Numbered from the stretch's first letter, positions 29,717 through 39,431 are shown. The stretch: DNA of 54,651 nt from Xanthobacteraceae bacterium (GCA_022844485.1 JALHLQ010000026.1:1-54651); one strand, 5' to 3'. Made by a program: numbers and translations. The notes: a model not told the origin generated them from the sequence alone.

Positions 29717-31585
29717 ATGGCTGAAACCACAGACCTGCAGCGCCTCATCGTTTCGATGGAAGCGAATCTAAAGGCTTACGAGAGGTCTTTGAACAAAGCG
29801 CTCGGCATCACGAACGCCCGGACGAAGTCCATCGAAAACCGCTTCAAGCGAATGGAATCCACGATTTCGCGCGTCGGGGCGCGGCTTGGGGCGGTAACGG
29901 GCGGCGCGGTTTCTTTACGCGGCGCGCAGCAGCTTATCGACGCCTCGACCCGGATCACGAACGCGCTGAGGGTTGCGGGTCTTGAGGGCGAGGCGCTGAC
30001 GCGGGTCTATGACCGGCTGTTCCAGTCCGCGCAGAACAATGCCGCGCCGCTGGAATCGCTGGTCACGCTCTACGGCCGCGCGGCGATCGTGCAGAAGGAA
30101 CTCGGCGTTTCGTCCGAAGAGCTTCTGAACTTCACGAACAACGTGGCTGTTGCGCTTCGTGTGGCGGGTACGGACGCGCAGTCGGCATCCGGCGCATTGC
30201 TGCAGTTGAGCCAGGCGCTCGGATCGGGAACGGTTCGCGCCGAAGAATTCAACTCCATCCTTGAAGGCGCGCTTCCGGTCGCGCAGGCCGCGGCTGCTGG
30301 TCTGGAAGAAGCGGGCGGGTCAGTCGCAAAACTGCGCGGGCTCGTTATTGAAGGCAAGGTCTCGTCGGAAGCGTTCTTCCGTGCCTTCGAAGCCGGCGCA
30401 GTTGTTCTTCAGGACAAGGTTGCGAACTCCCAGATCACCGTCGCGCAGGGCTTCACTCGTATCTACAACGCGGCAATCGATGCGGCCGGGAAGATCAACG
30501 AAGGCGCGCAGGCTGGCGACAAGTTGGCCGCTTCGCTCAACAGCCTCGCCGAGGCCATTGCGACCGCAGACTTCGGCCCATTCATCACGGGTCTCGTCGA
30601 GACCATCCAGTTCGCAAAGGAACTCGGGGGCTGGCTCGATTCCATCAATGCGACCGTTCAATCCTGGGGCAGCGCCCTCGGCAGTATCGGTCGCGTTGGC
30701 GGCGGGCTTGTCGAAAGGGTCGAGGCATTCACGCCGTCTCGAGGCGGACCATCCTCGCGCGGCGGCCCGCGAGGCTCGTCATCATCTGCCGCAATCGACA
30801 CCGTTTCGCTCGGCGATTTCGCGGCTCCCGTCGGCACCGGGAAGAAGGGCCGTGAAACGGCTTATCAGCGCGAAACCCGCCAGATACAGGAAGCGACCGA
30901 AGCCCTGCGGCTTGAACTGTCGCTGATCGGCCAGACAGAGATGGCGCGAGACAAGGCAAGGGCCGCGCTTGAGCTTGAAAACGCCGCACGCCGCGACGGC
31001 ATCACGAACATCGAAGCGCATCGGGGCGAGATCGACAAGCTGGCGTCTGCCTATGCGGAAGCGGCGGAGGCCGCGCGCCGCGGGCAGGAGATCGACCAGT
31101 TCTGGAACGACGCGGCGGGAGCGATTGCGGATTTCGCCGGCTCCGCCATCACCGATTTCGACAATATCGGCTCAGCCCTTGAGAACCTGAAGAACCAGTT
31201 GATCGACCTCGTCGTGCAGATGGCGGTGGTCAATCCGCTGAAGCAGGGCCTTTCCAGTCTTTTCGGCGGGTTCGCTGGCGGTGGTGGCGGCGGTCTACCG
31301 AAGTTTCACACCGGCGGCGTCGTGCCGGGGCCTTCCGGCAAGGAGGTCCCGATCATGGCGCTCGGCGGCGAGCGCATCCTGCCGCGCGGCGCCGCGAATG
31401 GTGGCGGTGCTGTCGTGAATGTCTACAACAACGTCGGTGGCCAAGTCCGAACGGAGCAGCGCCAGACGCAGCGCGGTCCCGAGATCGATGTCTACATCGA
31501 GAAGAAGGTCAACGAGGCAATAGCCGGCGGCCGCACCGACTCTTCCATGCGTTTTCGCTATGGCCAGCGGCCGAGGACTGTCTGA
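29717..31585 (+). CDS. tail tape measure protein
   Basis: 622 residues. N-terminal coiled coil, then the conserved tape-measure N-terminal region (LIDASTRITNALRVAGLEGE, ALLQLSQALGSGTVRAEEFN, SILEGALPVAQAAAAGLEEA), helical repeats and a Gly-rich end with FHTGGVVPGPSGKEVPIMAL. Short for the class, implying a tail of about 90-100 nm at 0.15 nm per residue. Confidence 0.93.
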   Translation: MAETTDLQRLIVSMEANLKAYERSLNKALGITNARTKSIENRFKRMESTISRVGARLGAVTGGAVSLRGAQQLIDASTRITNALRVAGLEGEALTRVYDRLFQSAQNNAAPLESLVTLYGRAAIVQKELGVSSEELLNFTNNVAVALRVAGTDAQSASGALLQLSQALGSGTVRAEEFNSILEGALPVAQAAAAGLEEAGGSVAKLRGLVIEGKVSSEAFFRAFEAGAVVLQDKVANSQITVAQGFTRIYNAAIDAAGKINEGAQAGDKLAASLNSLAEAIATADFGPFITGLVETIQFAKELGGWLDSINATVQSWGSALGSIGRVGGGLVERVEAFTPSRGGPSSRGGPRGSSSSAAIDTVSLGDFAAPVGTGKKGRETAYQRETRQIQEATEALRLELSLIGQTEMARDKARAALELENAARRDGITNIEAHRGEIDKLASAYAEAAEAARRGQEIDQFWNDAAGAIADFAGSAITDFDNIGSALENLKNQLIDLVVQMAVVNPLKQGLSSLFGGFAGGGGGGLPKFHTGGVVPGPSGKEVPIMALGGERILPRGAANGGGAVVNVYNNVGGQVRTEQRQTQRGPEIDVYIEKKVNEAIAGGRTDSSMRFRYGQRPRTV

Positions 31586-31935
31586 TGGCGACATGGCCCG
31601 CAACCCTTCCTCAGAAGCCGACCGTTGACGGATTCCGCGGCGGCCCTCAACCGAACAAGATCAGCTTCCAGCCGGAGGTCGGCCCGTCGATCGACCGTCG
31701 GCGCGGGACTGCCGCCGGCCATGTGTTCGACGTCACCTTTCCACCGATGACGGTGACGCAGCGGGCGACATTCGAGACGTTTTATCACGACACGCTGATC
31801 GACGGCACGCAGTCCTTCGTCTGGGATGATCCGACGACCTGCACCGAATATTCGTGGAAGTTCGTCGGCGCGTATTCCTGGGATCGGCCCGGCCGTCTTG
31901 CGCGTCTTTCCTGCCAGTTGATGCGGCTTCCGTAA
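31585..31935 (+). CDS. minor tail protein (116 aa)
   Basis: TGATG-type overlap with the tape measure. MATWPATLPQKPTVDGFRGG, VTQRATFETFYHDTLIDGTQ and WDRPGRLARLSCQLMRLP fit a distal-tail adaptor located directly after the tape measure. Family name not certain. Confidence 0.75.
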   Translation: MATWPATLPQKPTVDGFRGGPQPNKISFQPEVGPSIDRRRGTAAGHVFDVTFPPMTVTQRATFETFYHDTLIDGTQSFVWDDPTTCTEYSWKFVGAYSWDRPGRLARLSCQLMRLP

Positions 31936-31941
31936 CGACAG

Positions 31942-32472
31942 ATGCAACGCTCCGTCGCAGCCTCACTCCGCCGGGAACTCGACCGGCAGGAGAGCGGAGA
32001 GGCGCTGCTCGTCTTTATGACGATCACGTCTCCGGAAGTGCCTGACGTGATCCGGGTCGTGTCGGACGGCAAGGACTATGTCTGGAAAGGCAACACCTTC
32101 ACCGGGTTCTGGTTCGACATCACGCTTCTGACCGATACCGAAGGCCCGCCAGAGGCGCGGCTGACGGTCCAGAACGTCGACCAGAAGATCGGCGAGGCGA
32201 TGCGCAAGCTGACGCGCCCGCCGCGCATGCGTCTCGATGTTCTACCGGTCTCGGAATTCGACACATCCGTCTCGCCGCGTACCGACCGGAACCAGGCCGA
32301 CAGCCCGGCTTCGAATGCGGTGCCAGCCTATAGCGCCGATCATCTTTACCTGACCGATGTCTCGGTCAACGTGATGGATGTCACGGCCTCGATCCGGTCA
32401 TGGAATTACTCGCAGCGCGCATGGCCCGGCCGTCTGGCAGGCAAGCCCCGTTGTCCCGCCCTTTTCGCATGA
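31942..32472 (+). CDS. DUF1833-like minor tail protein (176 aa)
   Basis: LLVFMTITSPEVPDVIRVVS, YVWKGNTFTGFWFDITLL, TVQNVDQKIGEAMRKL and the final SIRSWNYSQRAWPGRLAGK resemble DUF1833 tail-tip hub proteins. Acts in tail tip assembly by position. Confidence 0.8.
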   Translation: MQRSVAASLRRELDRQESGEALLVFMTITSPEVPDVIRVVSDGKDYVWKGNTFTGFWFDITLLTDTEGPPEARLTVQNVDQKIGEAMRKLTRPPRMRLDVLPVSEFDTSVSPRTDRNQADSPASNAVPAYSADHLYLTDVSVNVMDVTASIRSWNYSQRAWPGRLAGKPRCPALFA

Positions 32473-32481
32473 TGGTGAAGC

Positions 32482-33660
32482 ATGGCCGTTGACCGCCGAG
32501 TGCCGACGTCTGCCTCGACGCCGCCCATAACGGGTGAAGACTATATGGACGCGGTCTCGGAAGAGATCGCGCGTCTTTACGAAGGCATCTGCATCGAACT
32601 CACGGATATTTCCGGCGACGAGAACGATGTCGTCGGCGTCTGCACGCCGTATCTGACCGATGGCGTCAAGGCCGGCATGCTGTTCGGCTGGAAGCAGGGC
32701 GCGACGCAAAACTCCGGCGCGATGACGCTGGTGCTGTCCGACGGCGGAAGCCCGGCGGTCGAGACGGCGGCAATCGACATCGTCGATCTGTCCGGCGCGG
32801 CGCTGGTGTCGGGACGAGTTGGCGCCAGCACGCGCCAGGTGGCGCTCTACAGCGCGGAAGAAGCAAAATTCATCCTCCTGACCGATACGCGTTCGACGAA
32901 CCGCGTTCTCGACTTTCAGACCTTCACAGCCTCGGGAACGTGGACCAAGCCCGCAGGAACCCCCGATGACGCACGCGTCCATGTCCGACTTTGGGCCGGC
33001 GGCGGCGGAGGCGGCGCTGACAACGGATCGAACGGCCAGGGCGGCGGCGGTGGTGGTGGCGGATACAACGAATACGTCTTCCGCGCTGGCGATCTGGCAT
33101 CGAGCGAAACCGTAACCGTCGGAAGCGGCGGCGCTGCCGGTAACGCGGGCGGCAACACCTCCTTCGGAGCGCATCTCTCCGCTTATGGCGGCGGTGCCGG
33201 CGGTGCCGGTAACGGTTTCGGTGGCGGTGGCGGCGGCGGCGGCGGCGGTTCGCTCTCCGCCGGTTCGGCTGGCGGCAGCAACAGCTCAGGTGGCAGCGGC
33301 GGATCTGGCGGAGGACCAGACGGGGCAGCCGCTGGTTTCAGCGCTTCCGATGGCGGTGGAGGCGGGCCGGGCAGCGCCGACGGTGCGCCGGGAGTGGATG
33401 GCGGTAACGGACGGTTTGGTGGCGGCGGTGGTGGCGGGGGTAGCGGCCGCGCCGGCGGCGGTGGTGGCGATGGCGGTTCATCGCTCTTCGGTGGCGGCGG
33501 CGGCGGCGGCGACGGAACGTCATCCGCAGGCGCGGCGGGAACCAGCCTTCACGCAGGCAATGGCGGGGCGCCCGGTGTCGCAGGATCGGCACCTGCGGGC
33601 GGCGGCGGTCGTTCTGCGGCCGGAGCCAGGGGCGAGGCCCATATCTGGACGATCTCCTGA
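32482..33660 (+). CDS. glycine-rich tail fibre / adhesin
   Basis: 392 residues. Residues 1-150 are an ordinary attachment domain (YMDAVSEEIARLYEGI; FTASGTWTKPAGTPDDARV). Residues 170-380 are over half Gly, with repeated runs of 5-9 Gly separated by Ser/Asn/Asp/Ala. This composition fits a polyglycine type II helix bundle like that of T4-like gp38 adhesins, with variable residues in loops binding the receptor. Located before the tail peptidase and tip genes. The DNA is GGC/GGT repeat-rich and prone to length change. Confidence 0.75.
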   Translation: MAVDRRVPTSASTPPITGEDYMDAVSEEIARLYEGICIELTDISGDENDVVGVCTPYLTDGVKAGMLFGWKQGATQNSGAMTLVLSDGGSPAVETAAIDIVDLSGAALVSGRVGASTRQVALYSAEEAKFILLTDTRSTNRVLDFQTFTASGTWTKPAGTPDDARVHVRLWAGGGGGGADNGSNGQGGGGGGGGYNEYVFRAGDLASSETVTVGSGGAAGNAGGNTSFGAHLSAYGGGAGGAGNGFGGGGGGGGGGSLSAGSAGGSNSSGGSGGSGGGPDGAAAGFSASDGGGGGPGSADGAPGVDGGNGRFGGGGGGGGSGRAGGGGGDGGSSLFGGGGGGGDGTSSAGAAGTSLHAGNGGAPGVAGSAPAGGGGRSAAGARGEAHIWTIS

Positions 33661-34073
33661 TGCCGCACTGGGCGAACGCCTATCAGGGCGCGCGGTTCAA
33701 GGATGTCGGCAGGGGTCCGGACTTCGACTGTTACGGTCTAGCGCGGGACGTCTGGAACAAGCTCTGCGGACTCGATCTGCCCGAATACGGCGACCTCTCC
33801 GCCTATGACGTAGCGCGCATCGCGGCCCTGATGGGCGGAGACGCGCAAGCGGACATGCCGTGGATCGAAGTGCCTTTACCCAAGGCTCGCGAATTCGACG
33901 CGCTCATCATGAGGCGCCACGGCTCCCGCGTCACCGGGCACATGGGCGTGATGACGGGGCCGAAACACGTCCTGCATATCGAAAAGGGTATCGACGCCGT
34001 CGTCGTTCCCGTCAGCCATTTCACCATTCAGCCGCGCATCGTCGCGGTGAGAAGGCATCGGTCTCTCGCATGA
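33660..34073 (+). CDS. NlpC/P60-type tail peptidase
   Basis: 137 residues. Catalytic Cys24 in DFDCYGLARDVW and His94 in VTGHMGVMTG followed by VLHIEKG, as in C40 peptidases found at the tail tip; cleaves peptidoglycan stem peptides during DNA entry. TGATG and ATGA overlaps with neighbours. Confidence 0.88.
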   Translation: MPHWANAYQGARFKDVGRGPDFDCYGLARDVWNKLCGLDLPEYGDLSAYDVARIAALMGGDAQADMPWIEVPLPKAREFDALIMRRHGSRVTGHMGVMTGPKHVLHIEKGIDAVVVPVSHFTIQPRIVAVRRHRSLA

Positions 34074-37000
34074 TGCACGAGAAGATCAGCGCGGCCTATG
34101 CGCCTCCGTTCGGAACGGGGAAGGTGCGTCAGGTCATGTTCCCGCCGGGCACGACGCTCGGGGAAATGATCGCCACCTTCGGCGACGTTCTCCCCTCGGA
34201 CTTCGCCGAACGCGGCATGATTCGCGTCAACGATCACGAGATCGATCGTGCGTACTGGCACAAGGTCAAACCGAAGCCGGAATCGAACGACCGGCCGATC
34301 ACCGTCACGTTTCACTATGCCCTCCAGGGAGGCGGAGACGGGGGTGGGGCGGGCAAGCAGATTATCGGCGTCGTCGCGGCGCTGGCGTTGACGGTTGCCA
34401 CGGGCGGCATCGCGGGCGGCGCGCTCGCCACGTCTGGCGGCTTGTTCGCGGCTGGCTCGTTTTCCGCCAAGGTTCTCGCGGGTGCTGTTGGCCTGGCCGG
34501 CGCGCTCGCGATTTCGGCCCTCACGGCGCCGCCCGCGGTCAAGAGCGGAGCATCGTCGGAATCCAATCGCCAGGACGACGACCGTGTTGCTTCGCTCTCT
34601 GGCAACGCCGTCATTGAACCGGGCGGTACGGTGCCGCGCGTCATCGGAACGCACAAGGCGTTCCCGCCGGTTGCCGGCGAACCCGTAATAGCGATCGAGG
34701 GGCAGGACGACATTCTAGAGGCGGCATTCTGTCTCAACGGCCCACACGATCTCGATGACATCCGCGCCGGCGGCTCGCCGATCGAGGACGAGGACGATAT
34801 CGAGGTCCAGACCCGCGAGGGCTGGGAAGACGACCCGCAGATCGATCTGTTCAACAGGTATGGACGGACATCGGGAAGCTCAACCGAACTCTCCCGGCAC
34901 CAGGTCCAGCCTGAGAACGCCGACAGGCTGGCGGATCAGGCGGACCCGCTGAAAAGCCTGCCTGTGTGGCAGGGCGTCCCGACCCGCGAAAGCCCCGACG
35001 AGGTATGGCTGCGCTTGCATTTTCAGGGGCTTCTGTTCCAGGACAATGCGAACCAACTCGCGGTTCCGTTCAGGGTCCGCATCAGGAAACGCGGCGAGTC
35101 GAGCTGGGTGCATCTCCCGGAGTTCCATGTCGCCGGCTACCAGACCGCGCTGTTCAAGACCGAAATCCAGATCAAATGGGACGCGGATGAGCCGGGTCTC
35201 GTCGCGGCTAATCCGGTTCCCTCGGCCGACGGTGTCGTGGCGGCGTTCCACACGACCTTCGCACAGGCCAGTCCGCCGCGCGATGCATGGACGGCGCACT
35301 CCTATTTCGATGCCGGATCGGGCGACGATTATCTCTACCGGGGCAACGAAAGCTCGTCGGGCGTCCGGCATGTCTTTCTGTATTCGAACCGCATCGAGAT
35401 TTATCTCGACAGCGCGACGTTCCCGAAGGGGATGTACGACATCCAGGTTATGCGCGGCTACGCCTTCGCATGGTCGTCGTTCTCGCCATCGGCCTACACG
35501 CTCGGCGGCACCGTCCGCGACCCGTTCGGCTATTATCTCTCTGGCTCGACCGCGATCATCGGGCAGACGCAATCCGGCATTCTCGACAAGGTCTCGCTCG
35601 CCCGCACGACGAACATCTGGAACGCGCCGATCCTGCCGAAACCCGGTTTTGCGACCATCGCCATCCGGGCCCGAAACAAGCAGATCGACAGCGTTTCGTG
35701 TGTCGCCTCCGGGTATGTGAAGGACTGGTCCGGCTCGGCCTGGGACAACTGGACGACGACGAGCAACCCGGCGCCGCATTACCGCGATGTCCATATCGGC
35801 CGGCAGAATGTCGACCCTCTCCCAGAGGGCCTGCTGGACAACGATGAAATCCTCGACTGGCGCACTGATTGCGCGGCCAAGGGATACACCTGCGACGCGG
35901 TGATCGACGGCCAGACCATCGACGAGGTGCGCGCTCTCATCGCCTCCTGCGGCTATGCCAGGCCCTATCAGTCCGAACTCTGGGGCGTGATCCGGGACCG
36001 GGATCGTTCCTCCGATGCCATCGTCCAGACATTCACGCCGCGCACGGCGAGGGGATTCAGTTTCGAGAAGGCGTTCGCCCGTCTTCCCGACGGTTTCCGC
36101 GTCCAGTTCCGCGACAGCGATCTCGATTACGAGAACAACGAGATCATCGTCTACCGCCCCGACTACGACGGCGGTGAAGACGGAATGCTGGAAAGCGTCT
36201 CCTATGGCGGTCTCGTCACCGAAGCGAAGGTGAGGGCGCGGGCGTCGTTCGATCTGCTGCAGGCTGAACTCCGCTCGACATTCTATCGCTGGGAAGCACC
36301 GGCGAACGCCATCGTCTGCCGGCGTGGCTCCCTTGTGGCGCTGGAACACGACACTCTCGACCGCCATACAGGTCGTGCATTGGTCAAATCCGTCACGCTC
36401 GACGACACGGAAGACTTCGTCACCTCGTTCACGGTCGACAGCAAACTCGACATCCGCAACACGCCGGCGATGCACGACATCGCGGACATGCTGGAAGTCG
36501 AGGACATGCTGGAGGTGGGGGCCAGAACGGCGTTCGCCATCCGCCGGACCGACGGCACTATCACGACGCACCTGACATCCGCGGCATCGGACGGCGAAAC
36601 GAAGACCATCACGCCCGTCGTGCCGCTGGCAAATCATTACACATCCGGCTCTTTCTACGACATCGCGCAGGGCAACCCGACCATCCCGGAAATCGCGCCG
36701 GGGTGCCTCGTCTATGTCGGTCCCCATCGTTCCGTGCATACGCGCGTCATCGTGACCGAAATGCAGGCGAAGGACGATCTGGTCTTCGACATGGTGGGAG
36801 TGGATGAGGCTCCGTCGCTGTGGGCCACGCTGGCCTTCGCGGAGTTCTCTGCTGTCGGCACGCTCTCGGTCAGCCCGATCATCGTCAAATACCGTTCGGT
36901 CGCGTTCGCCGGCGAAGGTTCGCTGGATGTGATGTCGACCGGCGCCACACCGCGCGACGTGTCGTTCTCCGCCGAAGGCACGCTCTCGATTGCGCCAATC

Positions 37001-37339
37001 GCCAATTTCGTCCGCGCTGTGTCGATGGATGGGCTCGGAAGCCTGACAATCAACTCCGATCTCGGAACGGATCGCTCGGTTTCGTTTGCAGCGACGGGCG
37101 CGCTCAGCGTTGCGCCGATCCGCGTCAAATATCGCACCGTCTCGTTCTCGGCCGAGGGCGAACTCCTGGCCGCGTTCAATGTTGCCTACCAGCGCGCCGC
37201 GGCTTTCTCCGCAGACGGCTCGTTGGCAGTCGCGCCTCAGAAGTCGATCAACCGCTCGATCTCAATGTCCGGAACGGGAACGCTTTCCGCGACCTTCGCC
37301 CGCGGCTTCGACAGCGGCTTCGACGCCGGCTTCCGCTGA
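34070..37339 (+). CDS. central tail tip / host specificity protein (J-like)
   Basis: 1089 residues. N-terminal ubiquitin-like part (RQVMFPPGTTLGEMIATFGD) and a hydrophobic segment (IIGVVAALALTVATGG, LAGALAISALTAPP), then a large beta-rich hub domain (GNAVIEPGGTVPRVIGTHKA) typical of J/gp13-like tip proteins. Residues about 920-1089 are eight imperfect 20-residue repeats with consensus V-SFSAEGTLSVAPI----KYR, ending GFDSGFDAGF, probably an exposed beta-stranded receptor-reaching stalk. ATGA overlap with the peptidase. Confidence 0.9.
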   Translation: MMHEKISAAYAPPFGTGKVRQVMFPPGTTLGEMIATFGDVLPSDFAERGMIRVNDHEIDRAYWHKVKPKPESNDRPITVTFHYALQGGGDGGGAGKQIIGVVAALALTVATGGIAGGALATSGGLFAAGSFSAKVLAGAVGLAGALAISALTAPPAVKSGASSESNRQDDDRVASLSGNAVIEPGGTVPRVIGTHKAFPPVAGEPVIAIEGQDDILEAAFCLNGPHDLDDIRAGGSPIEDEDDIEVQTREGWEDDPQIDLFNRYGRTSGSSTELSRHQVQPENADRLADQADPLKSLPVWQGVPTRESPDEVWLRLHFQGLLFQDNANQLAVPFRVRIRKRGESSWVHLPEFHVAGYQTALFKTEIQIKWDADEPGLVAANPVPSADGVVAAFHTTFAQASPPRDAWTAHSYFDAGSGDDYLYRGNESSSGVRHVFLYSNRIEIYLDSATFPKGMYDIQVMRGYAFAWSSFSPSAYTLGGTVRDPFGYYLSGSTAIIGQTQSGILDKVSLARTTNIWNAPILPKPGFATIAIRARNKQIDSVSCVASGYVKDWSGSAWDNWTTTSNPAPHYRDVHIGRQNVDPLPEGLLDNDEILDWRTDCAAKGYTCDAVIDGQTIDEVRALIASCGYARPYQSELWGVIRDRDRSSDAIVQTFTPRTARGFSFEKAFARLPDGFRVQFRDSDLDYENNEIIVYRPDYDGGEDGMLESVSYGGLVTEAKVRARASFDLLQAELRSTFYRWEAPANAIVCRRGSLVALEHDTLDRHTGRALVKSVTLDDTEDFVTSFTVDSKLDIRNTPAMHDIADMLEVEDMLEVGARTAFAIRRTDGTITTHLTSAASDGETKTITPVVPLANHYTSGSFYDIAQGNPTIPEIAPGCLVYVGPHRSVHTRVIVTEMQAKDDLVFDMVGVDEAPSLWATLAFAEFSAVGTLSVSPIIVKYRSVAFAGEGSLDVMSTGATPRDVSFSAEGTLSIAPIANFVRAVSMDGLGSLTINSDLGTDRSVSFAATGALSVAPIRVKYRTVSFSAEGELLAAFNVAYQRAAAFSADGSLAVAPQKSINRSISMSGTGTLSATFARGFDSGFDAGFR

Positions 37340-37361
37340 TTTCACTGAAAGGAAAACCACT

Positions 37362-37745
37362 ATGGCCGACTTCTCGGACTATCTCGAGAACGAACTTCTC
37401 GATCATGTGTTTGCGGGCGCGTCCTTCAGCGCGCCTGCGGCTGTGTACCTCGCACTATTTACGGCGGCGCCTTCTGACGCCGGCGGGGGCACGGAGGTTT
37501 CGACGGGCGGCTACGCTCGCGAGGAAATCAGCTTCGGCACAGCGTCGTCCGGCACGATCTCGAACGACACGGCCGTTGAGTTCACGGCCTCCGGCGGCAA
37601 CTTCGGCACCGTCACGCATGTCGGCATTTTCGACGCCGACACATCCGGCAACCTGCTGACCTGGAAGGCGATCACCTCCGTCGTCATCAACGACGGCGAC
37701 ACGCTGACATTCCCCATCGGCGACATCGACGTCTCGCTCGATTGA
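37362..37745 (+). CDS. tail-tip associated protein (127 aa)
   Basis: MADFSDYLENELLDHVFAGA, YLALFTAAPSDAGGG, NFGTVTHVGIFDADTSGNLL: a beta-sandwich family frequent next to tip proteins in alphaproteobacterial siphophages and in GTA-like clusters. AAGGA ribosome binding site. Probably a structural fibre-base protein. Confidence 0.75.
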   Translation: MADFSDYLENELLDHVFAGASFSAPAAVYLALFTAAPSDAGGGTEVSTGGYAREEISFGTASSGTISNDTAVEFTASGGNFGTVTHVGIFDADTSGNLLTWKAITSVVINDGDTLTFPIGDIDVSLD

Positions 37746-37755
37746 TAGGTGACGC

Positions 37756-38277
37756 ATGACCGCCAAGACCCGCACCGATCTTAATACGCAGGCCGACACA
37801 ACGCTTGCGAACAATACCGCCGGAGAAATATCTCCGGCCGATGTGCGCGGCATGGCGAAGGACCTCGCCGACAGCGCGGCCAACCTCCTCTCGGACAAGG
37901 CGTCGGACGCAAATGTCAGGTCAGCCGCGGCCGATAAGATATTGACGGCCGACCTGATCGAGAGCGCGTCAGCTGGCGTTGCTCTGACTGATGCCGCAAC
38001 CGTCGCCGTCGACTGGGATGCCGGGATCTTCTTCACGCTGACGATCACGGCGAACCGCGTTCTCGGAAACCCAACCAACGGCCAGCCCGGCACCTATCGT
38101 ACTATCCACGTTCAGGGCAGCAGCACGACCGATAGGACGCTGACGTTTGGGAACCAGTACCTCAATGTCGTACCGACCCTGACCGACATCGACAGCGCGC
38201 AGGAATATCTCCTGACTATCTTCTGCCTGACGACGACGCACTTCATCGTCACGGCAACTAAAGCGACGAACTTCTGA
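37756..38277 (+). CDS. putative tail fibre protein (173 aa)
   Basis: N-terminal helix (TDLNTQADTTLANNTAGEIS, VRGMAKDLADSAANLL) then beta-rich C-terminus with many Thr (TLTITANRVLGNP, TLTFGNQYLNV). Such N-terminal anchor plus beta domain is common for short fibre/spike subunits. No enzyme motif. Confidence 0.7.
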   Translation: MTAKTRTDLNTQADTTLANNTAGEISPADVRGMAKDLADSAANLLSDKASDANVRSAAADKILTADLIESASAGVALTDAATVAVDWDAGIFFTLTITANRVLGNPTNGQPGTYRTIHVQGSSTTDRTLTFGNQYLNVVPTLTDIDSAQEYLLTIFCLTTTHFIVTATKATNF

Positions 38278-38948
38278 TGAGCTTCCTTCCGGGAATGTCA
38301 GGCATCGCCGGGATGGCATCTTCTCAGCCAATCCGGTTGACGTACATCAATCATGGGGAATTGACCGACGATCTAACGACCTATGATTTCGGGAGCTTTT
38401 CTATACCGCGTAGTGGGCTGGTAATTGTTACCGCTTCAGCTCGAAACGGCACGACCAACAGCAAGAGCGTTTCGAGCGTCAGCATCGGGGGGACGAACGG
38501 CACGCTTTCTGGCGCAGTGTCGGGGGCTACCAATCACGCAGGCGCTATCGCCCGACGTCGCGTTGCGGCCGGAACGCACAATGTGACCGTAACCTTCAGC
38601 GAGGGAATGCTGCGCGCCGCCGTGGATGTGTGGCTGATCGAGAACAACGAGTCCGACACCCCGTTCAGTCATGGCTCGAACGACACGGCGTCCGCGACTG
38701 CTGTATCGACGACGGCGTTCAACATTCCCGCTCGTGGTGTCGCTATATTTCAGGCATGGCAGGGCTCGACTGGCTCTACATCGGCGTCGTGGAGTTCGGC
38801 AACGGAGCGCAGCGACAGGTCGGCCGAAATCGTGTTTACGGGCGCTGACCTGACATCACTGGCCGGGATAGCAAGCCATACGGAAACGGCGACATTCACC
38901 GGCGGCGCAAACCAGCAGACATCTATCCTGGCGGCGGCGTGGCGGTGA
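38277..38948 (+). CDS. putative tail fibre / receptor-binding protein (223 aa)
   Basis: Ser/Thr/Gly-rich beta protein (IPRSGLVIVTASARNG, VSSVSIGGTNGTLSG, NVTVTFSEGMLRAAVDVWLI), last gene of the tail module; jelly-roll-like composition. Shares a TGATG-type junction with the upstream fibre gene. Likely host-binding. Confidence 0.7.
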   Translation: MSFLPGMSGIAGMASSQPIRLTYINHGELTDDLTTYDFGSFSIPRSGLVIVTASARNGTTNSKSVSSVSIGGTNGTLSGAVSGATNHAGAIARRRVAAGTHNVTVTFSEGMLRAAVDVWLIENNESDTPFSHGSNDTASATAVSTTAFNIPARGVAIFQAWQGSTGSTSASWSSATERSDRSAEIVFTGADLTSLAGIASHTETATFTGGANQQTSILAAAWR

Positions 38949-39189
38949 TGCCCCAAGCGGCATCTATCTCCCGCCACGCGGCGGACCAGTCTTCAGACTC
39001 ACCGTCTGGCTCGTAGCCTCTCGCGGAGAGAAAGGCGATTGCCATAGCCTGCCCAAGGGCCTCCCGAGTCGGCTGAGAGACATTGTCTCCTAGGGTGACA
39101 AAATCGGTCCTCATCAGCCCGGCGTCGGCGCCAAATAGAGTTTCTAGTGCAGTTTCCAATGCGGCGGGCAGAGTAGGTCGCTGGGGCAT
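38923..39189 (-). CDS. hypothetical protein (88 aa), opposite strand
   Basis: MPQRPTLPAALETALETLFG, acidic and helical, ending in Pro/Gly. It overlaps the 3' end of the fibre gene by 26 nt and is convergent with it, as expected for a lysogeny-expressed gene. No family recognised. Confidence 0.6.
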   Translation of the reverse strand: MPQRPTLPAALETALETLFGADAGLMRTDFVTLGDNVSQPTREALGQAMAIAFLSARGYEPDGESEDWSAAWREIDAAWGITATPPPG

Positions 39190-39221
39190 TCCTTCACGCT
39201 ATCCGCCACTTGAATCCCCCG

Positions 39222-39431
39222 TCAAGGCTTCAAGAGGCCGAGGCCGGCCAGCCAATCGGAGACCGCTTCGCGGATAGTCTCGGAACGAGAGCGGCCTTCT
39301 TTCTTTGCCACCTGATCGAGGAGGTTGATGTGTTCGGCGGGTAGCCGAACCGAGACCATAGGGTCCACGCCAGTTGCGGGCCTGCCGGGTTTTCGTATGA
39401 CGGGAATTGACTTCTTCATAATTACCGTCAT
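39222..39431 (-). CDS. ribbon-helix-helix (CopG/Arc) regulator
   Basis: 69 residues (start could also be the Met at 39419). Basic N-terminal arm (MKKSIPVIRKPGRPATG), ribbon strand DPMVSVRLPAEHINLL and helices DQVAKKEGRSRSETIREAVSDWL: canonical RHH fold, DNA-binding dimer. It may repress its own promoter and the divergent gene at 39509. Antitoxin-like in size, but no toxin is coupled to it. Confidence 0.85.
   Translation of the reverse strand: MTVIMKKSIPVIRKPGRPATGVDPMVSVRLPAEHINLLDQVAKKEGRSRSETIREAVSDWLAGLGLLKP

Noticed and set aside
33338..33592. Arg/His-rich ORFs antisense or out of frame in the glycine-rich fibre
   Set aside because: Compositional shadows of GGC/GGT repeats; no ribosome binding site or family resemblance.
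33860..34069. 70-codon upstream extension of the tail tip protein
   Set aside because: It lies in another frame of the NlpC/P60 gene; the ATG at 34070 has the ATGA overlap seen throughout the operon.
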